Assembly (NCBI GenBank): GCA_047967505.1
Contig: CM106540.1
DNA length: 64,000 nt
DNA from: Dipteris shenzhenensis
Taxonomy: Eukaryota; Polypodiophyta; Polypodiopsida; Gleicheniales
Strand: one strand, 5' to 3'
Below, piece by piece: positions 10,351 through 21,263 of this stretch. The notes beneath the pieces were generated by a model. That model had not been told where the DNA came from and searched no databases. It was given only the letters and a program-made list of their open reading frames with translations. Within the stretch, counting starts at the first letter, position 1; each line of letters starts with the position of its first letter. The position numbers and the translations under genes were made by a program.

Positions 10351-11640
10351 TGTAATTAGGAATTTTTTGGGACCATTGATGCTACTAACTTGGATTCGAA
10401 ATTGGTGGAGTCCTTCCTCAAGGACAAATGCCAGTTGACTATGAATCTACAAATTGAGGGAAGGGGAGTTGCCTCACAATGCAAATCTCGAGGCCCTTAA
10501 GAAATTGACCTCTTCGTTGATTCCGTCATCTCTCTTCAACACGTTATGCGATCTAAGAGGCATTGACATGTTACTTCTCTTTCTAGACTAGAATAATTGC
10601 TTTATGCAACTGGTAGCCAAGTGGTTAGTAGGTTTCTAGGTTGATGAAAAACCGCATGGCTTGCCAGTTCAGTTGCAAGAAAGCATGCTTACAAGTTGGC
10701 ATACAAGCTAGAAATTGGTCAAAAGGGTTTGACAATGACCAATAGCCTAGATTGCTTGGCAAAGGTGTAACCTGAATGATCTTTTAGCATCAAAAACAGC
10801 AAAGGGATCGAGGTCATGGATGGTTTAATTGAGGTGATACCTCAAGGTCTCTAGTTTTTGTTCACATATTTGAAAGCTTGTACAAGAGCATGCATGAATG
10901 ACGAACTGAGAAGAATTACAAACATACCTCAAGAAATGTTTGAATGTGAAGAATTAGAGACTAAACTCGAGGAGATGCTTAAAAGTAGCAAAGCACAATG
11001 CTTAAGGGTATTAGAGGGTGGATGCATGATAAGGTGGTACAAAAAGTAGTGTACGGGACATTGCCATGTTGGTGCTTTTAATAGTGCTCTGCAGTGTACA
11101 ATGTATGAAAATTTAAAAGTGTAGCCCATAACTGAATTCAACTGCACGTCTTCTTGTAATGGCCTATCAGCGCGGCGACCTCCACGTCGTGTCTCTGCCC
11201 CCCACGACCTCCTCTCTATCTCTGTCTCTATCACTCTCTCTCTATCTCTCTCATCCTCCCTCCTTGCATCCAAGCTTTGTTTGTTTATCTTTCACCTACG
11301 CAAGAGGAAGGTGCTTTGAGCTATGTGTGTGTGTGTATCAATTTTGGTGAGTTTGTTGCTGGTCTCTGATATTGATTTAAACAGTTCCAAGAAACTCATT
11401 CCATGATGTTGGTCTATTCACATTCATGGAAAACACACTATTGTTTATGCTGATTCTACAATTCTGGTAATGCTCTCTACTCGGCCAACTGTCTGAAGAC
11501 AAGAAACATGGTTGTGGGTTTAGTTCCTATCAGGTGTCTCTTGATTGATGCTCTTAAGCAACTGTAGACTGCACACATTCTCTCTCTCTCATGCTCTTTG
11601 GTTGTTTTATTTCTCTGTAAACACATTGTTATACGATCTG
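10351..11640. other. Intergenic DNA with a short (TC)n tract
   Basis: No supported gene is present. A CTCTCTATCTCTGTCTCTAT microsatellite lies at about 11,210-11,252. Short ORFs around 10,858-11,273 lack recognisable features. Confidence 0.4.
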
Positions 11641-11816
11641 TTCAGTGATCCTCTTGCTCAGTTGTTGTTGTATTGCACTGTTCAGGCATACTTTCTTTAA
11701 CATGGAGGGCACGCAGATGATTTCAAGAAGCCACAATGATTTGTGTAGATGCTCCATCCCTGCATCCTCAACGTGCACCCATTGTGCTCGGAACCAGCGC
11801 ACAGTTATAAGGGAAT

Positions 11817-12020
11817 ATGAAGCGAGAAGAGTCCAATCTCACTACTGATGAAAGAAAGAGAAAAAAAGTTTGTCACGACGTGGCAATGTTTTTTGCTCAA
11901 CAAATAGCTGGAATGGACAGTGGAGCAAAGAGAGACATATTGGATAGTTTACAGGCACATCCTGCCTTGAGAGTAGCTCAACTATACAAGAAACAAGAGA
12001 TGAATCTAGTGTTCAGGTAG
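11817..12020 (+). CDS. Exon-like ORF, N-terminal part of an unknown protein
   Basis: Sixty-seven residues beginning MKREESNLTTDERKRKKVCH, with a basic start followed by a helical stretch (AQQIAGMDSGAKRDILDSLQ). Composition is protein-like. It lies upstream of, and on the same strand as, the exon ending at 12,428, and may belong to the same decayed gene. The function is not recognised. Confidence 0.3.
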   Translation: MKREESNLTTDERKRKKVCHDVAMFFAQQIAGMDSGAKRDILDSLQAHPALRVAQLYKKQEMNLVFR

Positions 12021-12248
12021 CTCTCCTATGAGGTGTTCGCAATACCCTCGAAACAATGAAGCGACCAAAGTCATAAGATGAACTATTTTTCAAAAGATCT
12101 AATTTGATGATGTTAGTGAACGATGGGACAGAAGGGGCTCCCAATCTAAACATTTCAGCAACTTCAAGAGTTTTAAACATTCATACGAGTCCTGAATTGT
12201 TATGCAGCCAAATCTAGACTCCTTTTAAAGGAGTATAAAAATCTCCCC

Positions 12249-12428
12249 TTGTCCACTTGCCGACGGCAAGCACGTAGTAGCATCATCACTCAAGAAGTGA
12301 AGGACTTGGTGTTCTCCTTTTGGTCAATGCAAACTCACGTGTCACCCAATAAGAAGGATGTATGCCACAAATGGATAGGGAGAAAGTCTTATATAAAACA
12401 CCCTATTCATCTTCTTGATATTCCCCAG
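12249..12428 (+). CDS. Exon-like segment ending at a strong splice donor
   Basis: The frame reads ...EVKDLVFSFWSMQTHVSPNKK DVCHKW... and ends HPIHLLDIPQ immediately before GTGAGT at 12,429, a textbook donor. The phrases VSPNKKDV and HLLDIPQ are reminiscent of large uncharacterised transposase-like proteins found in plants and invertebrates, from memory and without a search. No partner exon downstream could be identified; after the donor the DNA turns into short tandem repeats. Confidence 0.4.
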
Positions 12429-12469
12429 GTGAGTGTTGTATCAAGATCCTTATCATCCAGATCCACTCG

Positions 12470-12913
12470 GCTGATAGTGCTTGGTGGTGCCATATATTGC
12501 TTGTTAAACTTACATATTGCTTGTTTATTCTCTTCATAGTGGTTATTAGTGCTTGTTAGTACTTGCTAATGCCACATATAAGGTGTTGGTGCTTGGAGGT
12601 GCTTGTTTGTGCTACATATTTCATGTTACTTCCACTTACTGTCACATAGTGCTTGTTAGTCCTTGCTAGTTCAGTAACCTACTAATTAGTACCTGTTAAT
12701 ACTTGTTGCTACTAATTAATGCTTGTTAGTGCCTGTTAGTTTAGTAACCTGTTGATTAGTACTTGTTAATTATACTTGTTGGTTCTAATTAGTACTTGTT
12801 AATACTTGTTAGTGCCTTGTTAGTTCAATAAATTGCTCCTTAGTACCTGTTAGTGGTTGTTAGTGCATGTTTGTTCAGTAACCTACTAATTAGTACTACT
12901 TAATGACATGCTA
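12470..12913. repeat. Short-unit tandem repeats (TTAGTGCTTG / ACTTGTTAGT)
   Basis: Ten- to eleven-base variants of TTAGTGCTTG fill the interval with many substitutions. The MITE at 12,922 is inserted into this field. Confidence 0.75.
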
Positions 12914-12921
12914 TTTTGTGC

Positions 12922-13167
12922 CTCGGGGGGTCCACTATGTATAAACCCTCTATATCACGTGTGTTCAAGGCCTATTTCTAAAATCCCTTATATGTAAATT
13001 TTTCATTAATAAAATGTACCCCTTTTCTATACAAATCTGTAAATTTTTTCCAAAACTATTTTAAATTGTCCCTTATGTATATTTATTTCTGTAAATTTTA
13101 GAAATAAAAAGTATCCTTCTATTGAACTCACGTGATAGGGTTACATATGATGCGTGACCCCCCTAAG
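12922..13167 (+). mobile_element. 246-bp hAT-like MITE with 8-bp target duplication
   Basis: The element starts CTCGGGGGGTCCAC and its reverse-complemented end starts CTTAGGGGGGTCAC, giving imperfect terminal inverted repeats of about 35 bases that continue into a shared CACGTG box. TTTTGTGC lies directly outside both ends (12,914-12,921 and 13,168-13,175), an exact 8-bp duplication as made by hAT-superfamily transposases. It has no coding capacity. A diverged left end of the same family lies at 2,830. The flanking DNA is itself repetitive, so the duplication could be partly coincidental, but its exact position beside both termini argues against that. Confidence 0.8.
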
Positions 13168-13175
13168 TTTTGTGC

Positions 13176-13830
13176 TTGTTAGTTTAATGCTATCTATTGT
13201 TTTAATAGTGTCCTCCAAGGCTATGCTATAACTTGATATAGTCCAAGTGCCTAGTACTACTCTATTACTGCTCTAATAGTGCTCTAATAGTGCACTTAGT
13301 GTTGGTCAAAGCTACACTAGAACTTCTCAAGAGTTCAACTATATGTTAGTAATGTAATAGTGCTCTAATAGTGCTTGTTAGTGCACTTAGTGTTGGTCAA
13401 AGCTACACTAGAACTTCTCAAGAGTTCAACTATATGTTAGTAATGTAATAGTGCTCTAATAGTGTTGTAATAGTATTCTCCATGGCTATGCTATAACTTG
13501 ATATAGTCCAAGTGCTTGGTACTACTGTACTAGTGCTCTAATATTGATCACTTAGTGCATGTTAGTGCACTATTAGTGTTGGTCAGAGCTACACTAGAAC
13601 TTCTCAAGGGTTCAAGTACATGTTAGTCTTCTAATAGTGATCTAATCATGTTCTAATAGTGTTCTCCAAGGCTATGCTAGAGCCACACTAGAACTTCTCA
13701 AGAGTTCAAGTACATGTTAGTCCTCTAATAGTGCTATGATAGTGTTGTAATAGTGTTCTCCAGGGCTATCCCAAAACTTGATATAGTCCTAGAGCTTGGC
13801 ACTCACTATTGTAATAGTGTTCACCCTGTA
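13176..13830. repeat. Higher-order tandem repeats (CTAATAGTGCT field)
   Basis: A 91-base unit is duplicated almost exactly from 13,291 and 13,382 (TGCACTTAGTGTTGGTCAAA ... GAACTTCTCAAGAGTTCAAC). Looser copies continue to about 13,830 with GCTATGCTATAACTTGATAT boxes. The 11-base CTAATAGTGCT element is the basic unit. Confidence 0.8.
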
Positions 13831-13906
13831 CCTCTTCATCATGGCCAAGGCCGCACCCAGCACGAGAACCATAAACTATCAAAGGGATTGGAATCCTAGC
13901 GGCTTG

Positions 13907-15041
13907 CTAGCCAGAATGGCACAGAAGGCTACAGAGTTGTAGAGGCTCTGCTCCACACATGTTGGACCGAGCAAACTCTACATGCACCTCACGTTCCCTC
14001 AAATCCACTTCTCGTCGGCACGCTTCTTCCTGCAAACACATGAATAACTAAAAAACTGATGTCATCCAGGTGTTTGAAAATCAAAGTCTTGCAGGCACCA
14101 AAGTTTGCGCAGGCGAGACCAACATACCTCTGCAGGATCCACGACAGCCTGAACATTGCTGGAGCTATCAACCTCCATGTAAGCAAGCATGGATTTCAAA
14201 GTTTCTATTCTGACATGGAGATTCTGTTTTTCTATTTTCGATGTGCAGTCTCATATGCCTCCATGGCATTGGCCATATCATTCTTCACCTTCTGGGCTGC
14301 TGAGCTAATGCCTCGAGTTTCATGCAGCTGGCATTTTGCCTTCTCAAGAGACTCCACTTCCTTTTGTATTCCACCCTCGCCAACTAGCATCTTTTCTTTG
14401 TCTTGCAACAATATCACTGTAGATTTGAAATTCTTCGACCTGACATCTTTTCGCCTAGGGTTTGACCACCCTTGGCTGCTCCCATCGAAACAAACACTTC
14501 CGCTAACAAAATCTTGGAAAGCCAAAGGAGTTCCAGATTTCCTCTCACTACTATTGTCCTTCTTGTTCCTGCTTAGCCACTTGTCAAACTTTTGCTGGAA
14601 CTTGTCTTGATGTTGGACCAGGGAGATTATGCTCTCAGCAAAATCTGCCCAAGCGATCAACCCTGTGTTTGTACGACCATCCTATCCATACTCATAAGCA
14701 AATCATCTCGCAAACGAGAGGGACAACTCTAGGTTGATTGGAGGTTCTTGATAGACCTTCATATGAAATTTTAAAAGCTGGGAGTACACCTCGGGCTTGA
14801 CTAACCAACACTTTATTTTTTCTTTCCCCTGCCGAAGGTGGGAAAAAATACTCAACCAGAACCTGTCTAGAACATCAAGTTCTATGAGTTGGCACGGGTT
14901 TAGGCCCACCAAGCTCAAGCCATACTCTGTGTGGAATTCCTCCTTGGTCTTGCAAAACACCTTTTGGCATGGAGTGTCAATGTGGGGTAGCTTTAAACCT
15001 TGACATTGCCCCAAAAAGTGAACTGAATACTGATACTGATA
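13907..15041 (-). CDS. Unknown multi-exon protein with coiled coil
   Basis: At least three exon blocks lie on the minus strand. Block 1 (15,041 to about 14,700) follows a TTTGCAG acceptor and encodes YSVHFLGQCQGLKLPHID... VLDRFWLSIFSHLRQGKEKI... HMKVYQEPPINLELSLSF. Block 2 (about 14,660-14,128) encodes LIAWADFAESIISLVQHQDK, a Ser-rich linker and a long predicted coiled coil, and ends at the donor GAG|GTATGT. Block 3 (14,029-13,907) follows GTTTGCAG and reads EEACRREVDLREREVHVEFA to a TAG; it joins block 2 in phase 0. Between blocks 1 and 2, and within the coiled coil near 14,220, the frame shifts, so the gene is either decayed or has small introns I cannot place. I do not recognise the family; it may be a protein carried by a plant transposon. 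No promoter was found. Confidence 0.5.
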
Positions 15042-16615
15042 CTGCAAATTTAAAATACAGACACAGTTAGACAAACATCTGATATGGATTGCAAAAAAGG
15101 AAAGAGATACTATTAAAGACGCAGTTAAAACAGATATTGATTGTGTTAAAACAGTTAAAACAGTAAAGCTAATTTGTTATTGCATGACGTTCGACAAGCC
15201 AATAGCTATGCTAAAGAGGATTCGAAAAGGTAAGACGTAGAAGCTTCGTCACTAACCAAGCTCTTCTATGAAGTCTTTATCTAATAGCGTCCTATCTTTG
15301 TAGCTCATTTTCATGCATGTGCAAACTAAACATGCATTTGTATTGATAGATTCTCTTCCTCTTATCGTTATAGAAGTTTCACAATGGAGGGCTCTAAGCC
15401 CGTTTAAAAGAAACAACAAGCCTACATTTCGAAGTCGGATGCTACAAACAAGGAAGGAGCTCCTTTTTACAGAAAGAACAGTCCTACGTTTGGAGGAGCT
15501 CATTTTATAGAAAAAACAGTCCTACGTTTGGAAGCTTCACAATCGATGGCTACTTCTGGACAAGCAAGGAGCTTGTTTCAAAAAAAGAATAGTGCTGGAG
15601 CTATGTCATCTCACCTGGTCCACCTGCTCATGCAAGAAGGATGTCGGTTTCGCTTGCAGCTCGCTCCAGCTCACGATCAGCAATAGAAGAAGCAGACTTC
15701 AGCAAAAGGAAGAAGAAGACTAGGAAGGAAGCTTTGCATGTGCTGCACAAGGCTTGGTTCACACAAAACTTTCGTTTTGTCTATGGGTGTGTGTGAGACG
15801 GAATCTACAATCAGTGTAGTGCGTGTCGCCAAAATCATAACAATCTGTTACACTGAGTTAGTTGATTAAGGCTTTCACTGATCCATGATTTAGTTACATG
15901 CTTTTTAAAAAAAAAGTTCACCCCTCTACTTGTTGCTAAAATATTACTATTGGGGCACCACTATTTAGCACATGCAAGTGTACCACCTTACCATGCACCC
16001 ACCCTAGAAGGCTACCTTGTTGATGAGAATAGGAAAGCAAGTAGGAAGATCAGTCAAACATCATACCTAATAAGGGAGGCTAGTTTTTAAAATATGAGGC
16101 CAAAATGCTAACGATTTATGGAGGAGAGTACACTTAAGTCGAAGATTAAGGATGGATTCACAAACGAGCACCTCGATGAATTCTTTTTTAATCTCGTGTC
16201 CAAGTTTAAAATAGCTAGTTCGGAGTGATGGGTTCACACACAGACGGACAAATGAATAATATAGCAATGAATTACTAGATAGATTAGTGGGATGATTTCA
16301 CTAATGGAGGGGACTAGTCCTAGGTTGAATTCCTCACAGGCCTATTTTTGTTCTCACCCAAGGCTTGGACCAAGGCTTGGGCGAGCTTTCAATGCTACAC
16401 ATGATTTTGCAACTGCCACATATGAATTCATTCACCCATGTGTGAATTCATTATCGGGTAGGAGTCTCATTCAGAGGCCCAGACACTTGGGTGCCCCTAT
16501 TTGTGAAACTAGCTTAAGCCACATAGGTTTGTGAATGTTATTGGATGGATTGGGAAACATTAAGAAATGCCCACTGTGCTTTTGCTTCCAAAACGAATAC
16601 CCACCAGGCAAACCC
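15042..16615. other. Intergenic DNA with minor local repeats
   Basis: The phrase ACAGTCCTACGTTTGGA occurs twice 37-38 bases apart near 15,478-15,532, and AAAACAGTTAAAACAGT repeats near 15,145. Apart from these I see no supported gene. A potential donor CCAG|GTGAGA on the minus strand near 15,620 hints at an upstream exon of the gene at 13.9-15.0 kb, but its start is not identifiable. Confidence 0.4.
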
Positions 16616-16618
16616 ATG

Positions 16619-17060
16619 TCTTTTTTTTTGTGGTGAGAAAAAAGGAAAAGTTTTATTGAAGAAAATACAGAAACAAAAGAAGACAGGTAATGCGTCTGAC
16701 AATAGATTACAATGCTTAGCTTAACGCCTTCTTGGTAGCCATAAGCACACATTCATTCTTTCTCCCAAAGAAAAATAGAATGTCCAAAACCTCCCTTCAT
16801 ATCGAAATTGAAAATTTAATGGTAGTGGTGCCTTGTGAAAAACCACAAGGTTTCTAGTTTTCCATATAAACTACACCATGGCCACCTGGATTAAGTGCCA
16901 CACTGTCACTTGGGAGTTATTCATACGAGCTTTGTCCCCCAAGAGGATAATTCCCAAAAGTCTCTAATGCCACTTGGAGCCTCCACAAAGCTCCATTTAA
17001 CTCTTTGAGTACTTGGGCTCTTCCGCAATGACCCATTTCTTTCTTGAATGAGGCTGGTTA
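16619..17060 (-). mobile_element. 3' end of a LINE (non-LTR) retrotransposon
   Basis: On the minus strand the sequence encodes APSGIRDFWELSSWGTK and then NSQVTVWHLIQVAM-FIWKTRNLVVFH. This resembles the C-terminal zinc-binding region of plant LINE reverse transcriptases (W...WTIWKERN type). A short 3' UTR with AATAAAA follows, then a nine-A tail (the T run at about 16,621-16,629). Frame breaks and a stop interrupt the reading. It is a typical 5'-truncated dead LINE copy. Family assignment is from recalled motifs. Confidence 0.5.
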
Positions 17061-17321
17061 CATGACGCGGATGCCCGCTTCAGTGAAAATGGACCAATCA
17101 TAGATTTTATTTGCACTTGGCAGGCGTAAATTGGTTATACATCGGGCGTGAGACTTTTGAGAACATTGAATGCTTTGCTCGTCCTCCTTCACTACTCGGC
17201 GGGGGGGAACTCCCCCGCCCAATTCCATCTGGCATGGAGCATGGTGGGCTGAAGGTTTTTAATGCTTCTCCCTCGCTATTGGATTTCACCAGAGTTGCAG
17301 GTATAGAGTCTGGGCGGCTAT

Positions 17322-17619
17322 TGTTGAGATATCAAGCTCTATCCCCGACATATCTCCTGGATGACTATCATTTATGTCACCGCCTATGTTAGTTGTACTC
17401 GTGGTGTAGTTAGACTACCACGTATGTTTTGGTTTGGGTTCACATATGAACCACGTATTCTAGGGTTTGACGTATAGGGTATTTCCCTCTTCTATTGTAA
17501 TGGTTGTTGTGCGCAAAAGTGAAGAAAGGCTTCACCCTCCAACCTTGTGTCCTCTCTCTTTTGAGTGTTGTGAAGAAAGTTGAACTTGAGTCTCCTATCT
17601 CTCTCCCTTATTCTTTACA
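17322..17619 (+). repeat. Copia-A 5' LTR (298 bp)
   Basis: Begins TGTTGAG and ends TTTACA. It differs from the 3' LTR at TTTGACGTAT versus TTTGACATAT and at CTTCACCCTC versus CTTCACTCTC. No canonical TATAAA is obvious; the AT-rich GACGTATAGGGTATTT stretch is the nearest candidate. Confidence 0.97.
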
Positions 17620-17632
17620 TGGTATCAGAGCC
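17620..17632 (+). other. Copia-A primer binding site
   Basis: TGGTATCAGAGCC directly abuts the 5' LTR and is complementary to the 3' end of plant initiator tRNA-Met, the standard Copia primer. Confidence 0.95.
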
Positions 17633-18210
17633 TTGTTCATGGTAAGGAGCTCAAGAAAGCAAGCCAAGTTTGTGGTGTCCTGGTAAGAGGACCAGTGTTG
17701 CTTTCCTATTTCGAGTTTGGGAGCAAATCTCTGCAGGTAGCACAGCCAGAATTGCAGGAGTGCACTGTTTCAGATTGAGAGGCCCTTCGCGGTGTGGCGA
17801 GAGCGCAGTATATGCTGCGGGAGAGGGCAAAGCCCTTGGTGACTTTATTTTTCTGATTTGAGGCCGTTTCGGGGCCCGTTTTGAAGGCGGAAGTTCTTCG
17901 CAGGCACTCAGAAAAAGACCCTGTTTTTCGTTGTGCGACCACTGCGTGCGATCACTGCGCGGCTAGTCAGTGGAAAGGTGCCACAGAAATTGCATCGTAT
18001 TCCTATGTGCAGAGATATTGGGAGTTGCAGATTCATGCCTGTTGCCAGTTGATGCAAAATCGTCGCTAGGAAGTGACTGTGTGGTGAAATACCACTTTCG
18101 TCAGTGTTGCAGATCTGCCCCTGTGAGGCTCTTTGCAGAAGTTTTGCTATTTGCCCTTCTGAGGCATTTGCTGTGTTTACAGGTTGCTGTTGCAATTCGT
18201 GATTTGTAAA

Positions 18211-20160
18211 ATGTCTGAGAATCTGTCTACCATTGTCAGTGAGAAGCTTGACAAGAACAACTTCCAAGCATGGAAGTTCAGGATGACAAACTTCTTTATG
18301 GGAAAGGGAGTTTGGGATTACATCAGTGGTGAAACTGCAGAACCAGTTTTGGGTGCTGCTCCCACTCCTGCTGAATTGAAGGCCTTTAAAGAATGGCATG
18401 AAAAAGCCAGAAAATGCCTGTATTGGCTGTCCGTTAGCATTTCAGATTCTATGATTGTGCATATACAGGATCTAGAGACGCCTAAGGAGGCATGGGATAC
18501 ATTGGTGAAGCTGTATAGCACAAATACCAAAGCACGAAAGATGCAGCTAAAGCAGGAGTTGCACAATGTGCAAAGGAAAAATCTGAATATAAATGAGTAT
18601 TCCTTGAAGGTGAAAGGCCTTGCAGATTCTCTTGCCTCCATTGGAGCACCTGTTGATGATGAGGACTTAGTGTCCGTGACCTTGAATGGTCTTGGGAAAG
18701 ATTATGCACAATTTCGGACATCCATTGGAGTCCGTGAAACATTTCCTGATTTTCAGGAACTTATTGCTCTCTTGCTGAGTGAAGAGCAAAGGAATGGTGG
18801 TTCAGCCACCTCAACTTCTCAAGAGACTGCTTTCTACTCGAATACAGGTAGAGGCAGGGGTAGAGGAAGAGGCCGTTCTGGTGGCCGTGCAGGAAATCAG
18901 AACCAACAGCAACAACAGGAAAACCAGTCCTATGGAGGAGGACGTGGTAGTTCTAGAGGCAGGGGGAGCCAAAGAGGCCGTGGTTCATGGCAAAGGAACC
19001 AGCAAGTAAATAGCAGCACAGAATGCTATTATTGTGGAAAGCCTGGACACAAGGAGAATACATGCTATAAAAAGCAGAATGACATCAAAAGTGGAAAGTT
19101 GCAGCAAAGCAACTATGCATCATCAAGTGGGCATGGTGACGACAGAAATGAGCACCTTTTTGTGATGCAGCATATGGTTAACTCCATGTCAGGAGATGCT
19201 GCAGCTTGTAATGATGTTTGGTATGTTGATTCAGGTGCCTCTAACCACATGACCAGTCATGGTGAGTGGTTTCATGATGTCAGAAATTTGGATAAGCCAG
19301 GTTATGTTGAAACAGGTGATGATACTGCGCACCCAATTACGCAGGTTGGTAAAGTGCCATTGGCTATGCAGGATGGCAAAACAAAGTACTTGGCAGATGT
19401 ACTTCATGTTCCAAAAATCACTAAGAACCTGGTTTCAGTTGGCCAGATGGTTGAGCAAGGTCTGCAGGTTAGATTTAATCCTGATGGATGCTTCGTTGAG
19501 GACTTGAAAAATAAGTGCCGCTTGGTTGCGAAAGGCAACAAAAATGGCAGAATGTTCACCTTGGATGTTGATATGCCTGAGGTGAAAGCTGCTATGTTTG
19601 CGCATGGGAGAGGTGTCATTGCAGATATTGAGATATGGCACAAGCGCATAGGGCATGTGAATATACAAAGGCTAAAATCTATGCAAACGAAAAACATTGT
19701 TGCAGGTTTGCCTAAATTCAGAGTTGAGGGAATGCAAAAGGTATGTGAAGCATGCCAAATGGGTAAGCAGGCCAGACATGCATTTCCCAAAAATGCTAAG
19801 GTGAGCAGAAGACCTTTGGAAGTGATCCATTCAGATGTTTGGACAACCAAAGCTGCTTCTATTGGTGGATGCCATTATTATGTGACATTTATTGATGACT
19901 ACACTAGGAAGGTGTGGATTTATTTTATGAAGCACAAAAGTGAAGTGTTCAGCCATTTCAAGGCTTTTAAGGCCATGGTTGAAAAAGAGAAAGGTGTGCA
20001 TATTAAAGTGCTAAGATCTGATGGAGGGGGAGAGTACTTTTCAGAAGAATTTTGTGAATATCTGAAAGAACAAGGAATTCAAAGGAAGTACTCATGCAGG
20101 TCTACCCCTCAGCAGAATGGGGTTGCAGTAACAGCTGGTATGCACCAACTGTTATGGTAG
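18211..20160 (+). pseudogene. Copia-A gag-protease-integrase (truncated)
   Basis: The start at ATG 18,211 (MSENLSTIVSEKLDKNNFQA) is chosen because Copia-B begins at the equivalent position (MASDALSHIVTENLDKNNFQ); an in-frame upstream TTG is not used. In order: the UBN2-type gag domain (residues about 5-200); an Arg/Gly-rich linker; a CX2CX4HX4C zinc knuckle starting at about residue 272; the aspartic protease motif VDSGAS near residue 340; the integrase zinc finger (WHKRIGH ... CEACQMGK); and the integrase core with HSDVW and FIDDY. The ORF runs out at QQNGVA, just before the Glu expected in NGVAER. Comparison with Copia-B suggests about 375 bases were deleted there, removing the third catalytic acidic residue and shifting the frame. 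Confidence 0.95.
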
Positions 20161-21263
20161 GAGATGCAGATGCAGGAAATGGGAATGCTGCAATAAATGC
20201 AGAGCAGCAATCTCAAGCCTTGAGTGGACCCAGAGAGTCCTCTACTAGTGGATCTAATGCATGGACAGGGAGATTGAGATCTAGTGAATCGTCACATGGC
20301 AGTCCTGATAGTGTTGTGCAGGTATCACATAAGGGAAAAGAAAAAGTGGATCATACTCCAGTGTTTGATGTGTCTGCTGGTAGCTCTCATGTTGATGGAG
20401 AGTCAAGCGGCTCTGAAATGAGCCTTGATGAGGAACTTGGGATTCCTTCTGTTGTTACACCTGGTGCAAGGAAAAGCAGGCATGATTTAAAGACTCCTGC
20501 AACTGATCCAGTTGTACGGAGGTCCACTCGTATTAAGTATCCAATTGACAGGCTGAGATATGATGGGTATACAGCACATCACTATGCTTATATGGTCAAG
20601 GTTCTAGAGGAGCCAGAGCCCACATGTTTTGAGGATGCAGCAGGGCATAAAAATTGGGAAGCAGCTATGGATGAAGAGATGGCTGCCTTGGATGCAAACC
20701 ACACTTGGGATTTGATGCCTTTGCCTCATGATAAGAAGGCTATTGGCTGCAAGTGGGTTTACAAAGTAAAGCACAATGCTGATGGGTCTGTTAGCAGGTA
20801 CAAGGCAAGATTGGTTGCCAAAGGTTTTGCACAGACATATGGAATTGACTATGAGGAAACTTTCAGCCCAGTTGCAAGGATGGCAACCGTGAGAGCAGTA
20901 ATTGCTATGGCTGCTGCAAAGGGATGGTCTTTGCATCAGATGGATGTGAAAAATGCCTTCTTGCATGGTGATTTGCAGGAAGAGGTTTATATGATGCAGC
21001 CAGAAGGTTATGAGGATAAGTCACACCCCGATTTTGTATGCAGGTTGCGCAAAAACTTGTATGGCTTAAAACAGGCGCCGAGGGCATGGTCAGACAAAAT
21101 AGGACAATATCTTGTCACTATTGGATTTCAGATTTCCAATTCAGATTTTTCACTTTATGTGAAAAGGACAAACAGAGGGATTGTGCTTATAGTCATCTAT
21201 GTTGATGACTTGATTATTACAAGTGATAGTGATGCAGACATTAATGAAGTGAACTGCTGTTGA
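20150..21263 (+). pseudogene. Copia-A reverse transcriptase part of pol
   Basis: After the deletion the reading frame changes. This ORF carries the linker with the conserved SSGSEMSLDEELGIPSVVTPG stretch, then the Copia RT: NWEAAMDEEMAAL, GCKWVYKVKHNADGS, RYKARLVAKGF, YEETFSPVARM, WSLHQMDVKNAFLHGDL, YGLKQAPRAW and the catalytic YVDD at 21,198-21,209. The RT core itself looks intact. It ends at NEVNCC where a single base is missing relative to Copia-B, throwing the frame before RNase H. Confidence 0.95.

Noticed and set aside
10858-11049. 63-aa plus-strand ORF
   Set aside because: Looks vaguely protein-like but has no motif or exon boundary to support it.
14059-14610. 183-aa plus-strand ORF
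   Set aside because: It is antisense to the minus-strand coiled-coil block, which has better composition and phase-matched splice sites.
19404-19850. Minus-strand ORFs inside Copia-A
   Set aside because: Antisense shadows of gag-pol.
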